Below, one piece after another: positions 25,590-34,183 of a stretch of 64,000 nt of DNA. Within the stretch, counting starts at the first letter, position 1. Each line of letters begins with the position of its first letter. The translations under genes were made by a program, and so were the position numbers. The notes under the pieces are model-generated. The model searched no databases. It worked only from the letters and a program-made list of their open reading frames with translations, and was not told the DNA's origin. This stretch comes from Paludibacteraceae bacterium (lineage in GTDB: Bacteria; Bacteroidota; Bacteroidia; Bacteroidales; Paludibacteraceae), in NCBI GenBank assembly GCA_017446455.1, contig JAFSQV010000069.1, positions 1 through 64,000 of the forward strand. The letters run 5' to 3'.

Positions 25590-28196
25590 ATGAAAACTGA
25601 GGAAACACCGATGATGAAGCAGTTTCGCGACATCAAAACGCAATATCCGGATGCGATGTTGCTCTTCCGTTGCGGCGACTTCTACGAGACCTATGCGGAG
25701 GATGCGGTGAAGGCATCGAAGATCCTGAATATCACGCTGACACATCGTTCGAACGGCGGTCAACAGTCCACAGAGATGGCGGGCTTTCCTTTCCACGCCC
25801 TCGACACCTACCTGCCCAAACTGGTGCGGGCGGGTCTGCGCGTAGCGATATGCGACCAACTCGAGGATCCAAAACTGACGAAGAAACTCGTCAAGCGCGG
25901 GGTGACCGAACTGGTCACGCCGGGCGTCAGCTATTCGGACACGACGCTCACGCAGAAGGAGAACAACTGGGTAGCGTGCCTGCATTTCGACAAGCACGTC
26001 ATCGGCGTCGCCTTCCTCGATATCTCTACGGGTGAGTTCCTCGCTGGCCAAGGCGACAGCGATTATATCGACAAACTGCTCACCAACTTCGGGCCGAAGG
26101 AAGTGCTGCACCTGCGCGGACGCAAGGGCGACGTAGAGAACCTGTTCGGCTCCAAATACTTCACTTTCGAACTCGAAGACTGGATGGTCGTCGAGTCCAC
26201 CGCCAAGGAGCGTTTGCAGAAACTATGGGGCGTCAGTTCGCTCAAAGGTTTTGGCTTGGACAAGATGCCGGCGGGCGTGACAGCGGCGGGAGGTATCCTC
26301 ATGTATCTCGACATGACCCAACACCTGCAGACGGGGCATATCCAGCACCTGAGCCGTATCGAAGAAGACAAATACGTCTGGCTCGACCGCTTCACGGTGC
26401 GCAACCTCGAACTCACGGGCGGGCAGCGCGAGGACAGCCGCACGCTGTTCGACATCATTGACCGCACCATCACCCCGATGGGCGGACGTATGCTGCACCG
26501 CTGGATGGCTTTCCCGCTCAAGGAGGTACGGCCGATTCGCAATAGACAGACGGTGGTGGAGCACCTGTTCCGCCAACCCGAGGCACGCGAGACGATCCGC
26601 GAGTCACTCGAGCAGGTCGGCGACTTGGAGCGTATCGTAAGCAAGATATCCACGGGTCGTATCGGTCCGCGCGAGATGGTGCAACTGGCGCGCGCCTTAC
26701 GGGCTATCGTGCCTATCAAGCGCGTATGCGAAGAGGCGCGGGATAACGCCTACCTGTCGCTGTTAGGCGAAGAACTCGACGCGTGCTCGGAAATGCGCAT
26801 GCGTATCGAGCGGGAGATCAATCCCGACCCGCCTTTGGCACAAGGCCGACCGAATATCATCGCCCGCGGCGTAGACGTGGAGCTGGACGAACTGCGCGCT
26901 ATCCAGTCCGACGGAAAAGACTACCTGCTGCAGATCCAGCAGCGCGAGAGTGAACGAACGGGTATCAGCAGCCTCAAGATAGGGTATAACAACGTCTTCG
27001 GCTATTACCTCGAGGTGCGCAACACCTATAAGGACCAAGTGCCGGCGGAGTGGATCCGCAAGCAGACGCTGGTCAATGCCGAGCGCTATATCACAGACGA
27101 ACTCAAGACCTACGAGGAGAAGATCAACTCCGCCGAGGAGCGCATCCAGATCATCGAGAACCGGCTCTATCAGGAGTTGATGCTCGCGCTGAGCGAATGG
27201 GTGCCGCAGATGCAACTGGACGCGAACGTGCTGGCGCAGTTGGATTGTCTGTTGAGTTTCGCGACCGTCGCCGCCGAGCACCGCTATGTATGTCCGGACG
27301 TCAACGACAGCCTCGTCATCGACATCCGTCAGGGTCGTCACCCCGTCATCGAGCAACAGCTGCCGGCGGGCGAACAGTATATCGCGAATGACGTGCTGCT
27401 CGATAACAACAGCCAGCAGATCATCATCATCACCGGTCCGAATATGGCCGGTAAGTCCGCGTTACTCCGCCAGACGGCGCTCATCGTGCTGCTCGCGCAG
27501 ATAGGTTCGTTCGTGCCCGCCGATAGCGCATCCATCGGTATCGTCGATAAAATCTTCACGCGTGTCGGCGCAAGCGATAATATCTCGATGGGTGAGTCCA
27601 CCTTCATGGTCGAGATGAACGAAGCCGCGTCAATCTTGAACAACCTCTCCGAGCGCAGTCTGGTGCTGTTTGACGAACTCGGCCGCGGCACCAGCACCTA
27701 CGACGGTATATCCATCGCCTGGGCGATCGTGGAGTATATCCATGAGCACCGCGGACACGCCAAGACGCTCTTCGCCACCCATTATCATGAGCTGAACGAG
27801 ATGGAGAAGACCTTCGAGCGCATCCGTAACTACAACGTCTCTGTGCGCGAGGTGAACGGTAAGATCATCTTCCTGCGCAAACTGGTGCGCGGCGGTTCGG
27901 AGCACAGTTTCGGTATCCACGTAGCGAAGTTAGCGGGTATGCCGGCATCCATCGTCGAGCGCGCCAACCAGATCCTCGCGGACCTCGAGCGGGCGGCGAA
28001 GAACGGCGACCTGGCGAAGCCCACCGACCATATCGGCGAGACGCGCGAGGGCATGCAGCTGAGTTTCTTCCAACTCGACGACCCCGTGTTGGAGCAGATA
28101 CGCGATGAGGTCAAGTCGCTCGATATCAACAACCTGACGCCGCTCGAGGCGCTCAATAAACTATCGGAAATAAAACGCTTAGTAGGAGGAAAATAA
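25590..28196 (+). CDS. mutS: DNA mismatch repair ATPase MutS
   Basis: Recognises base mismatches and small loops and starts repair. It has 868 residues from the ATG at 25590 ([12 protein letters not shown]); an ATG at 25563 inside the repeat array would add nine residues. The N-domain carries the mismatch-wedge motif [13 protein letters not shown] (canonical GDFYE). The C-terminal ATPase has Walker A GPNMAGKS (about 616-623), MSH signature text [16 protein letters not shown], Walker [17 protein letters not shown] and FATHYHEL. Length and motifs are normal, so it should be functional. mltG follows after 1 nt, so mutS-mltG-UspA form an operon. Short-repeat arrays are typical substrates for slippage that MutS corrects. 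Confidence 0.97.
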   Translation: MKTEETPMMKQFRDIKTQYPDAMLLFRCGDFYETYAEDAVKASKILNITLTHRSNGGQQSTEMAGFPFHALDTYLPKLVRAGLRVAICDQLEDPKLTKKLVKRGVTELVTPGVSYSDTTLTQKENNWVACLHFDKHVIGVAFLDISTGEFLAGQGDSDYIDKLLTNFGPKEVLHLRGRKGDVENLFGSKYFTFELEDWMVVESTAKERLQKLWGVSSLKGFGLDKMPAGVTAAGGILMYLDMTQHLQTGHIQHLSRIEEDKYVWLDRFTVRNLELTGGQREDSRTLFDIIDRTITPMGGRMLHRWMAFPLKEVRPIRNRQTVVEHLFRQPEARETIRESLEQVGDLERIVSKISTGRIGPREMVQLARALRAIVPIKRVCEEARDNAYLSLLGEELDACSEMRMRIEREINPDPPLAQGRPNIIARGVDVELDELRAIQSDGKDYLLQIQQRESERTGISSLKIGYNNVFGYYLEVRNTYKDQVPAEWIRKQTLVNAERYITDELKTYEEKINSAEERIQIIENRLYQELMLALSEWVPQMQLDANVLAQLDCLLSFATVAAEHRYVCPDVNDSLVIDIRQGRHPVIEQQLPAGEQYIANDVLLDNNSQQIIIITGPNMAGKSALLRQTALIVLLAQIGSFVPADSASIGIVDKIFTRVGASDNISMGESTFMVEMNEAASILNNLSERSLVLFDELGRGTSTYDGISIAWAIVEYIHEHRGHAKTLFATHYHELNEMEKTFERIRNYNVSVREVNGKIIFLRKLVRGGSEHSFGIHVAKLAGMPASIVERANQILADLERAAKNGDLAKPTDHIGETREGMQLSFFQLDDPVLEQIRDEVKSLDINNLTPLEALNKLSEIKRLVGGK

Positions 28197-28197
28197 T

Positions 28198-29289
28198 ATG
28201 ATAAAGAAACGTTATATCTGGCGCACAGCCCTGACGGTCTCGTGCCTCATCGTCTTCCTCGGCATCGCTTTTGTCGCGGAGCAGTACTACCGTCTGCATG
28301 TGAGCAATTTCCGCTCGTTCGACGGGCTGGAGCACAGCTATAAGATCTATCCGGGCGCGACCATCGACTCGGTGCTCAACCTCATCGAGCAGGACTACGA
28401 GATTGGTAGCCGGCGCGACTTTGCGCTGCATGCCCGCGCGCTGGTGTTCAACTACCCCGAACCGGGTTACTACACCTTCAACGCGCAACTGGGCAACCGC
28501 GAACTCATCGAGCGGCTCAAATACGGCTACCAGACGCCGGTGCGTATCACGTGGAATAACTTCGTCCGCACCCGCGAGGACCTGGCAGGCAAGGTGACGA
28601 ACCACCTCATGATGGACAGCGTCGAATTGTTAACGGCCCTCGAGGACGATGCGTTCCTCGCGCCCTACGGGCTGAACAAAGAGACCAGCCGGTGCCTCTT
28701 CATCCCCAACACCTACGAGGTGTATTGGAACATCACGATGGAGCAGCTCTTCAAGCGCATGGAGCGCGAGTATAACGTCTTCTGGAACGACGCACGCCGC
28801 GCGAAAGCCGACTCTATCGGTCTGACGCCTATCGAGGTAGCTATCGTAGCGTCCATCGTCGAGGGCGAGAGTCATAACAAACGCGAGATGCCGCTTATCG
28901 CCAGCCTCTATATCAACCGCGTGCACAAAGGCATGCTGCTGCAGGCCTGTCCGACGGTTAAGTACGCCGTAGGCGATTTCAAACTCAAGCGCGTGCTGTA
29001 TCGCCACCTGGCGGTTGATTCGCCGTATAACACGTATAAGAACCCGGGTCTGCCGCCCGGCCCGATCCGTTGTCCGTCGCCCGAGACGCTCGACATGGTG
29101 CTCAACGCGCCGAAGACCGACTATCTGTATATGTGCGCCAGTCCGGAACTGAACAACACGCATATCTTCTCGTCCTCCTACGGCGCGCATGCGGCTGCAG
29201 CCAGACAGTACCGTCATACGATGGATACCATCAACTGGGACCGCCTCAACGCCCCGCAAGAACCGCAAGAACCCCTTCCGCTGGAATGA
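28198..29289 (+). CDS. mltG: Endolytic murein transglycosylase MltG
   Basis: Cleaves nascent glycan strands in the periplasm and sets their length. The 363-residue protein has an N-terminal membrane anchor (about 8-27) and a YceG-like domain. The catalytic glutamate is in ASIVEGES (E222), followed by NKREMPLIASLYINR, CPTVKYA, SPYNTYKNPGLPPGPI and the C-terminal FSSSYGAH. An AGGAGG sits a few bases before the ATG inside the end of mutS. The last codons overlap the next gene's ATG. The proline/glutamate tail is not conserved. Confidence 0.95.
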   Translation: MIKKRYIWRTALTVSCLIVFLGIAFVAEQYYRLHVSNFRSFDGLEHSYKIYPGATIDSVLNLIEQDYEIGSRRDFALHARALVFNYPEPGYYTFNAQLGNRELIERLKYGYQTPVRITWNNFVRTREDLAGKVTNHLMMDSVELLTALEDDAFLAPYGLNKETSRCLFIPNTYEVYWNITMEQLFKRMEREYNVFWNDARRAKADSIGLTPIEVAIVASIVEGESHNKREMPLIASLYINRVHKGMLLQACPTVKYAVGDFKLKRVLYRHLAVDSPYNTYKNPGLPPGPIRCPSPETLDMVLNAPKTDYLYMCASPELNNTHIFSSSYGAHAAAARQYRHTMDTINWDRLNAPQEPQEPLPLE

Positions 29290-29846
29290 TTTGGGACAAT
29301 AACGAAGATATCAAGTTGGTGACGTGCGAGAACAAGCGCCGCGCAATCCAGCACTACCTCAACGAATGCCGCGAGGAGCGGCGTCCGTATGTGTTTGTCA
29401 CCCCTACGATGACCGTCAAGCCGCTGCGCCGTCTGTTAGTGCCCGTCTCGATGCTCGAGGAAGAGACCTATAAGGCGGAGATATGTACCTACCTGGCGCG
29501 TAAAACCGGCGCACATATCATCCTGCTGCAGGCCAACGACTACGGCTCCCACGCGCGGCAGAACGTCAACCGCATCGTTACGCATATCAAGGCTGTCGCA
29601 GAGAAGACGGGCGAACCCATCAGTTATGAGGTGGCAATGGCGAAGAAAAACTCCTTCAAGCTGATGCGCGAGGCGGCGGAGCGGCAGCGCGACTTCCGCC
29701 ATGACCTGCTCATCCTCACCGCGAGCCGTGATTACGGGCTCGATGACATTTTGTTCGGTCCGCAGGAGTTACACGCCATCCGTCAAGCCCTTGTTCCTGT
29801 CATGTTGATCAATCCAAGGGAGGATTTGTTTACACTTTGCGACTAA
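29286..29846 (+). CDS. Universal-stress-protein-like protein
   Basis: A 186-residue cytoplasmic protein. The ATG at 29286 overlaps the mltG stop (ATGA), giving MIWDNNEDIKLVTCENKRR. The central and C-terminal parts resemble a UspA domain: RRLLVPVSMLEEETYKAEICTYLARKTGAHIILLQAND (about 48-85) and DLLILTASRDYGLDDILFGPQELHAIRQALVPVMLINP. The usual G-x2-G-x9-G(S/T) ATP motif is not clear, so it may not bind ATP. The first about 40 residues are an extra N-terminal segment. It is translationally coupled to mltG. A specific function is not known. Confidence 0.7.
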   Translation: MIWDNNEDIKLVTCENKRRAIQHYLNECREERRPYVFVTPTMTVKPLRRLLVPVSMLEEETYKAEICTYLARKTGAHIILLQANDYGSHARQNVNRIVTHIKAVAEKTGEPISYEVAMAKKNSFKLMREAAERQRDFRHDLLILTASRDYGLDDILFGPQELHAIRQALVPVMLINPREDLFTLCD

Positions 29847-29910
29847 TATAGGCATTTTTGCTAACCAAATTTTACAAAAATTAGTTTTTAAGCACTTTTT
29901 TGCAAAAATA

Positions 29911-29942
29911 TTTGGTCAGTTGGTGTAAAAGCAGTACTTTTG
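29911..29942 (+). promoter_or_regulatory. Promoter of a probable small RNA, extended -33 TTTGGTCA
   Basis: TTTGGTCA from 29911, 20-nt spacer after TTTG with AAAAGCAG next to TACTTTTG (29935-29942). Closely similar to the tRNA-Val promoter. Confidence 0.8.
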
Positions 29943-29947
29943 CACCG

Positions 29948-30018
29948 TGTTTTTCATGGTATTAGATTTAAGGTTAAATGAAAAGATTGGGTTGTCGGGA
30001 GACAACCTTCTTTTTTTC
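29948..30018 (+). ncRNA. Candidate small RNA between a stable-RNA promoter and a terminator
   Basis: Transcription from the promoter at 29911-29942 would start near 29948 and reach a strong terminator about 45-70 nt later (GGTTGTC-GGGA-GACAACC, 29990-30007, then T-rich). The product is about 70 nt. The only open frame (ATG near 29956, 28 codons through the terminator) has no sign of being real. A second hairpin-plus-T-run lies at 30053-30076 and could extend the transcript to about 130 nt. No known RNA family is recognised. Confidence 0.5.
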
Positions 30019-30020
30019 TT
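29990..30020 (+). terminator. Strong terminator of the small RNA
   Basis: A 7-bp perfect stem GGTTGTC/GACAACC with a GGGA loop, followed by TTCTTTTTTTC. Confidence 0.88.
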
Positions 30021-30051
30021 TTGTAATCACGTATGTGATTAGAAAAGTCAA

Positions 30052-30076
30052 AGAAGGAGACAACCTTCTTTTTTTT
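30052..30076 (+). terminator. Second terminator
   Basis: GAAGG-AGACAA-CCTTC followed by eight or more T. It repeats the GACAACCTTC text of the first terminator about 55 nt upstream. Confidence 0.75.
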
Positions 30077-30141
30077 GTTGTATAGGGGGATTCTCACGTC
30101 GCTCCGCTCCTAACAATCCACAGGCTATCGCTGATATTCTG

Positions 30142-30202
30142 TGCAAAAGAAAAAAAAGCGATTTGCTTGCTTGAGTAAACTCAGACAGACAAATCGTTTT
30201 TC
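30142..30202 (-). terminator. Long hairpin terminator downstream of tRNA-Ser
   Basis: GATTTG...CAAATC arms with an inner CTTGAG/CTCA stem, and A-rich flanks on the plus strand that read as T-runs on the minus strand. It fits termination of tRNA-Ser transcripts and may work in both directions. Confidence 0.7.
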
Positions 30203-30207
30203 TTTTG

Positions 30208-30294
<87 letters not shown>

Positions 30295-30334
30295 TGGATA
30301 ATAACTGAAATGTGCTTCTTTTCAAAAGCGGGTG

Positions 30335-30366
30335 CAAAGGTACTACAAATTTTTGAATTGACCAAA
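30335..30366 (-). promoter_or_regulatory. Promoter of tRNA-Ser, extended -33 TTTGGTCA
   Basis: Minus strand TTTGGTCA with TTTG at 30363-30366, 20-nt spacer, TACCTTTG at 30335-30342. Confidence 0.8.
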
Positions 30367-30382
30367 TATTTTTGTACTTTTT

Positions 30383-30414
30383 TTTGTGTATGTCGCAAAA
30401 AAGTAGTAATTTTG
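30383..30414 (+). promoter_or_regulatory. Promoter of the CYTH gene
   Basis: TTTG (30383-30386), a 20-nt spacer reading TGTATGTCGC then A-rich, and TAATTTTG (30407-30414). The ATG at 30423 is only 8 nt past the -7 element, so the mRNA is nearly leaderless. Confidence 0.8.
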
Positions 30415-30422
30415 CAGCGACT

Positions 30423-30893
30423 ATGGCAAAGAATACGGAAATAGAGCGTAAGTTTTTGGTGCGTTCGGAGGCGTTTAAGACGCAGGCCGTCACCAGTTAT
30501 GAGATCGTGCAGGGTTACTTATGCAAGGACCCGGAGAAGACCATTCATGTGCGTATACGCGACGCACGCGCGTTCCTTACTATCAAGTCCTCCGTGCTGC
30601 GCGAGGGGCTCGCTAAGTTCGAGTGGGAGCGCGAGTTGGATCCGGCGGATGCCAAAGAGCTGCTCCGTCTCTGTCTGCCCGGCGCTATTGCCAAGACGCG
30701 CTATATCATCCCTGCCCCGCCCTACGAGGGTCAGGAGCGCAAATGGGAAGTGGATGTGTTCCATTCCGGCAAGAAGGCGGGACTCATCCTCGCGGAGATA
30801 GAATTAGGAGATGAGCACGAACCCATCTCCTGTCCTGACTGGATTGGCGAAGAAGTGACCGGCCAACCGCAGTATTACAACGCGAACATGTAG
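30423..30893 (+). CDS. CYTH-domain (inorganic triphosphatase-type) protein
   Basis: A 156-residue cytoplasmic protein starting MAKNTEIERKFLV, with the CYTH signature ExExK seen as EIERKF. Alternating charged strands follow: IHVRIRDARAFLTIKS, AKFEWERELDPADAKELL, KTRYIIPAP, KWEVDVF, LILAEIELGDEHEP. These line a tunnel that binds metal and triphosphate. Bacterial single-domain members usually hydrolyse inorganic tripolyphosphate; adenylate cyclase activity is less likely at this size. It is transcribed alone from a nearly leaderless promoter and ends one base before the convergent regulator gene. Confidence 0.9.
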   Translation: MAKNTEIERKFLVRSEAFKTQAVTSYEIVQGYLCKDPEKTIHVRIRDARAFLTIKSSVLREGLAKFEWERELDPADAKELLRLCLPGAIAKTRYIIPAPPYEGQERKWEVDVFHSGKKAGLILAEIELGDEHEPISCPDWIGEEVTGQPQYYNANM

Positions 30894-31757
30894 TTATTCC
30901 AGCGTATTCAGATCGACTAACTTATTCACGATCGCATAGATCGTCAGACCCGCCGTGGAGTGGATGTTCAGCTTCCGGGCGATGTTCTTTCGGTGCGAGA
31001 TGACGGTGTGCATGGAGATACATAGCACGTCGGCTATCTCTTTGTTGCTCAGTCCTTTCACCACCTGTATCAGCACGTCTTTCTCGCGTTCGCTGAGTTC
31101 TTCGGTCTGCGGCAACTGATGACGGCGGTTCACTGCCGGCTGGCATCGAAGCGCCGGGCGTAAGATATCGTCCTCTATCGCACAATGGTCCGCGAAATCC
31201 TGCTCCGTATGCCATAGGTCGGACATGACGCTTATCAATAGATAAGTGATTTGGGATTGGTCGTTCTGCGAGGGATAGTACTTGATGATGAGGTTCTTTA
31301 TCTCCGTCAGTTTGTCGGTGATGCGCTGGTCGTCGTGCTCGTGCTCATCGTAGAGGCCTTCGTCCTCGTGCTCGATATGCGTACGTATCTCGTCCACGAA
31401 CTCGTCGTAGCACCGCAGTATCAGTCCCGGTATCTTCGTTGTCGGATCGGCAGGGATGATCGCTTCGATGAGGGCTCTGCGCAGGCGCGGCAGGCGGAAG
31501 TCGAGGAAGTACGTGTGCGCGTTCTTCAGGTATCGCTGCAGCGTCGGCAGGTCGATATCTTCGGGGAGTGCGCGTTGGTGGAAGATCTTATAGTTGACGA
31601 TGGCGAGGAACGTCGGCGTATGGACGTCATGCGCCTCGCATACCTGCTCTATCGTCTGCTCTCCTACTCCCATCTCCAGGCCGAAACGGCTGATGATCTG
31701 GATCGCATCTTCCTCATGCGCCATCAGGTCGCATATCTTATCGGTTGACTTATACAT
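30894..31757 (-). CDS. LuxR-type regulator with RIC/ScdA-like hemerythrin sensor
   Basis: A 287-residue regulator from the ATG at 31757 (MYKSTDKICDLMAHEEDA). About residues 5-55 look like the ScdA N-domain. About 75-215 are helical with hemerythrin-type metal ligands: HTYFLDFRLPRLRR, RTHIEHEDEGLYDEHE and DLWHTEQDFADHCAIEDDIL. The last 65 residues are a LuxR/GerE helix-turn-helix (LSEREKDVLIQVVKGLSNKEIADVLCISMHTVISHRKNIARKL). Hemerythrin-like di-iron sites bind O2, NO or iron, so a redox- or NO-responsive transcription factor is a sensible inference. It has its own promoter and no adjacent obvious target. The CYTH gene is convergent and abutting. Confidence 0.82.
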   Translation of the reverse strand: MYKSTDKICDLMAHEEDAIQIISRFGLEMGVGEQTIEQVCEAHDVHTPTFLAIVNYKIFHQRALPEDIDLPTLQRYLKNAHTYFLDFRLPRLRRALIEAIIPADPTTKIPGLILRCYDEFVDEIRTHIEHEDEGLYDEHEHDDQRITDKLTEIKNLIIKYYPSQNDQSQITYLLISVMSDLWHTEQDFADHCAIEDDILRPALRCQPAVNRRHQLPQTEELSEREKDVLIQVVKGLSNKEIADVLCISMHTVISHRKNIARKLNIHSTAGLTIYAIVNKLVDLNTLE

Positions 31758-31781
31758 AGCGTTATTCAAATTTTGCGATTG

Positions 31782-31812
31782 CAAAATTACAACAAAAAAA
31801 TGACATACGCAA
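31782..31812 (-). promoter_or_regulatory. Promoter of the hemerythrin-LuxR gene
   Basis: Minus strand TTG (31810-31812), 20-nt spacer starting CGTATGTC, TAATTTTG (31782-31789). Confidence 0.75.
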
Positions 31813-31872
31813 GCATATGCCATTCTTTTTTGCAAATATACGAATTTAGATAGAGAAAAATATAAAAAAATA

Positions 31873-31998
31873 CTGATTATTGTTTAGATTATTACATAAT
31901 CCATAAGTCTTTGCTTGCTAACGTTCATTTGTAAGTAAATTTACCATGAACCTTACCAATCAAATCCTTATCTCTTACGAGATCCAAACAATAATCAG
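31873..31998. repeat. Large imperfect palindrome, 126 bp
   Basis: Outer arms CTGATTATTGTTTAGAT (31873-31889) and 31982-31998 pair over 17 bp with one mismatch that is G-U in one RNA orientation. Inside are smaller hairpins (GATTAT/ATAATC; GTTCA/TGAAC with GTAA/TTAC). No gene is seen in it. It could be a structured RNA or a small non-autonomous mobile element. Confidence 0.7.
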
Positions 31999-32100
31999 GC
32001 AAAAATACCAAAAATATATTTATTCTACCATAAGATCCCTGTTGTATTCCAGATCTTTGCATGGTATTACGGATATAAAAACTATTTTCGGTATTTTTCT

Positions 32101-32221
32101 CCTTTGAATGATTGCGCTCGCAGAGTGATGGGGTTAGCGGTAATAACTATCCGAAAACTTGTTTTCGAGGAGTTATTAGCGTCTAAGCACATCGGGAACA
32201 CCGTTCCTAATCATTCAAAGG
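32101..32221. repeat. Large imperfect palindrome, 121 bp
   Basis: Perfect 13-bp outer arms CCTTTGAATGATT (32101-32113) and 32209-32221. Inner hairpins are TAATAACT/AGTTATTA around GAAAAC/GTTTTC, and GGAAC/GTTCC. GGTATTTTT occurs at both borders (32090-32098 and 32220-32228). It lies 100 bp from a second palindrome of like size. The rest of the 680-bp gap (31758-32434) holds a terminator and GGTGG hairpins but no convincing gene. Confidence 0.7.
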
Positions 32222-32249
32222 TATTTTTTATATATTTTTCTTTTATATC

Positions 32250-32281
32250 AAAAAAAAGAGCCTCTCCGAAGAGAGACTCCC
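32250..32281 (-). terminator. Terminator downstream of the Fic gene
   Basis: On the minus strand a stem AGTCTCTC-TTCG-GAGAGGCT followed by a run of T (plus-strand A-run 32250-32257). It lies about 160 nt after the Fic stop. Confidence 0.8.
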
Positions 32282-32368
32282 TTGCCATGCCTTACGGCTC
32301 TTATGCTCCAGCTAACGCTGCGTCGTAGGCATCGCCGCAAACCTTCCAGAGGTAAGCTTTCATGGTTT

Positions 32369-32431
32369 TCTTACCACCGGCGGTGTATAACCACCTTTAT
32401 TGGTGGTACTCTTACCACCATTTTTGGTGGC
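32369..32431. repeat. Clustered CCACC/GGTGG inverted repeats
   Basis: Three successive small hairpins built from ACCACC and GGTGGT, spaced about 20 bp, just past the Fic stop codon. Probably 3'-UTR structure. Confidence 0.6.
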
Positions 32432-32434
32432 ATT

Positions 32435-33508
32435 TTACACAGAAGGTGTGATGATTACTCGCCACGAACCATCTTTCGGGTTCCTCTCTACATAGTTTTT
32501 CTCGGTCAGTTGCCCCACCAACTTACGCACGGCCGTCAGGCTGATACCTAACTCATCCCGCATATCCTCTTGTGTCAATGCCGGACGTGTTTGCATCATG
32601 CGTAATATCTTTGCGTAGTTCGGTGTGCGGAACTCAATCATCTCTCCGTCATACCACCATACATTCTCATCCTTGTTCGTCACAAATAGGTAGTCATGAT
32701 ATATCTCGTTAGCCACAATCCCTTGAAAATACTGTACAAACGGTGCAATATCGTTGATGGTGGCATGTGCACCGTCACTCGGCACTTTCCCCACATTCAG
32801 ATCTGCCTGATGTAATGCCTCCAGATAGTCCTGTTTCTTGCGACTACGCACCACGATCATCGGTAGTCCGTGACGCGACAGGATGAAGTTCACCATTAGG
32901 CGTGCGATACGACCGTTACCGTCCTCAAACGGGTGAATACGGATGTAACGATAATGAAACAACGCTGCCAACTCAATCGGCGACAACCGTCCGGCTTCCT
33001 CCTCCGAGTTATACCAAGTAACGAGGTCTGCCATTAATGCAGCTGTCTCTTCCGGAGCAGCGTACTCAAAGCGGTCACCATAACGAGTGATAACGCTATT
33101 CGGGCGCGTCTTATATTGTCCCGCATGGATCGTGTAACTGGTCTGCACACCGTTAGGCAACTCGCGATAAACCGTATAATCCTCGCGCAAAAGCGTTTGA
33201 TGCAACGTGCGGATGAAGTTCTGCGTCAACGGCATATCCTTTATCTTTGCCTCCTCAGTCATCATCTTCAGTCCTACATTACTTGCGGTCATCTCTTGCA
33301 CATCACGAACGGTCGCTTCACCTACGACCTTTCCGAACAACAGCAGAATCTCAGTCTGACCATAGGTCAAGGTATTACCCTCGATATGGTTGCTATTGTA
33401 GTTGTAGTCGATAGTAAACCGACGACTCAGACGCTCCCGATCTTTCTCCGAAATCGGTTGGATGCCTTGCCACGCTTGCAACGCCTTCTTGACGCTAACT
33501 TGTTTCAT
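32435..33508 (-). CDS. Fic-family AMP-transferase with C-terminal wHTH
   Basis: A 357-residue Fic protein that would transfer AMP (or another nucleotide) to a protein hydroxyl. The active-site motif HPFEDGNGRIAR is at 192-203 and complete. An inhibitory motif S39-x3-E43-G44 (SNHIEGN) lies N-terminal, which marks class II Fic proteins whose activity is restrained in cis. The last about 65 residues (RMMQTRPALTQEDMRDELGISLTAVRKLVGQLTEKNYV) form a winged helix-turn-helix, so it may also bind DNA, as in Bacteroides BT_2513-like proteins. Its promoter lies at 33629-33660 with a leader of about 110 nt. The target is unknown. Confidence 0.92.
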   Translation of the reverse strand: MKQVSVKKALQAWQGIQPISEKDRERLSRRFTIDYNYNSNHIEGNTLTYGQTEILLLFGKVVGEATVRDVQEMTASNVGLKMMTEEAKIKDMPLTQNFIRTLHQTLLREDYTVYRELPNGVQTSYTIHAGQYKTRPNSVITRYGDRFEYAAPEETAALMADLVTWYNSEEEAGRLSPIELAALFHYRYIRIHPFEDGNGRIARLMVNFILSRHGLPMIVVRSRKKQDYLEALHQADLNVGKVPSDGAHATINDIAPFVQYFQGIVANEIYHDYLFVTNKDENVWWYDGEMIEFRTPNYAKILRMMQTRPALTQEDMRDELGISLTAVRKLVGQLTEKNYVERNPKDGSWRVIITPSV

Positions 33509-33628
33509 ATATCTAAATTATTTTATGCCTAAATGGTTATTGTTGTGTAACCTTTTAATTTACTTTCAAAATACCAATTCACCGATACTTTTTGTTGTAT
33601 GGTTACTCAAGTGTAACTAAATCCGCTG

Positions 33629-33660
33629 CAAAATTACTACAAAATATTCAATTGTGCAAA
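33629..33660 (-). promoter_or_regulatory. Promoter of the Fic gene
   Basis: Minus strand TTTG (33657-33660), 20-nt spacer, TAATTTTG (33629-33636). Confidence 0.75.
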
Positions 33661-33759
33661 TAATTAGGGCAAAAAAATAAAATTGCTTGCATTTTTATAG
33701 GAAAACCACTGCGGCTCTCACGAGTGGCAGTGGCGAATATAAAAATATTATGAAAATTA

Positions 33760-33775
33760 CCTCTTTTTAAAGAGG
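33760..33775 (-). terminator. Hairpin after the C-anchored small protein gene
   Basis: CCTCTTT-TT-AAAGAGG downstream of the gene at 33797-34147 and followed on the minus strand by a short T-rich stretch. A second hairpin CCACTGC/GCAGTGG lies at about 33706-33734. Confidence 0.5.
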
Positions 33776-33796
33776 GTTTGGTCAAAACCGTTTGGT

Positions 33797-34147
33797 TTAA
33801 CTATTTAATGCCCTTTTGCGACGGAAATACACCACGCCACAAAAAGCGAGTGCACACAGCATCAACGGCACCATCGCATCGCCGATAGGAGATGGACCTT
33901 GACCGGAATCACCACCGACATCAAATTTCTTCGCTCTGTTTGGACCTTGGGTCGCGGCAGGCGAATAGCTTTCAGTGGTGGTGGCTGCTGAAGGAGCAGT
34001 TGTGGCGCCAACAGCATTCACTTGCGGCGTGTAATTGCTTCCGGACGTCTGCATAGCCGAAGTGGACTGCCATTCCTGTTGCTGAGCCATGGTCGGCAGC
34101 GCGATGAGCGCTACCGCCATGATTATCATTACAATTCTTGCTTTCAT
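33797..34147 (-). CDS. Small secreted protein with C-terminal membrane anchor
   Basis: Not a family I can name. It has 116 residues from the ATG at 34147: a signal peptide (MKARIVMIIMAVALIALPTMAQ), a Ser/Thr/Gln-rich low-complexity middle, then GPSPIGDAMVPLMLCALAFCGVVYF and a basic end (RRKRALNS). The motif-helix-basic layout (PIGDA, one helix, RRKR) is that of C-terminal sorting or anchoring signals such as PEP-CTERM, but no exosortase is in the window. It follows the 1772-residue protein on the same strand by about 36 nt, so the two are likely co-expressed. Confidence 0.7.
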   Translation of the reverse strand: MKARIVMIIMAVALIALPTMAQQQEWQSTSAMQTSGSNYTPQVNAVGATTAPSAATTTESYSPAATQGPNRAKKFDVGGDSGQGPSPIGDAMVPLMLCALAFCGVVYFRRKRALNS

Positions 34148-34183
34148 ATCTCTAACTCTTTCTTTCGTTAATTCCTTCATTCC

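Noticed and set aside
32101..32221. Integron attC site
   Set aside because: No GTTRRRY/RYYYAAC core pair at the ends and no integrase or cassette array nearby.
32301..32363. 20-codon minus-strand open frame (MKAYLWKVCGDAYDAALAGA) before the Fic terminator
   Set aside because: Looks orderly and has a start and stop, and WKVCGDAYD recalls rubredoxin-like text, but it is too short and lacks a ribosome site; could be a remnant.
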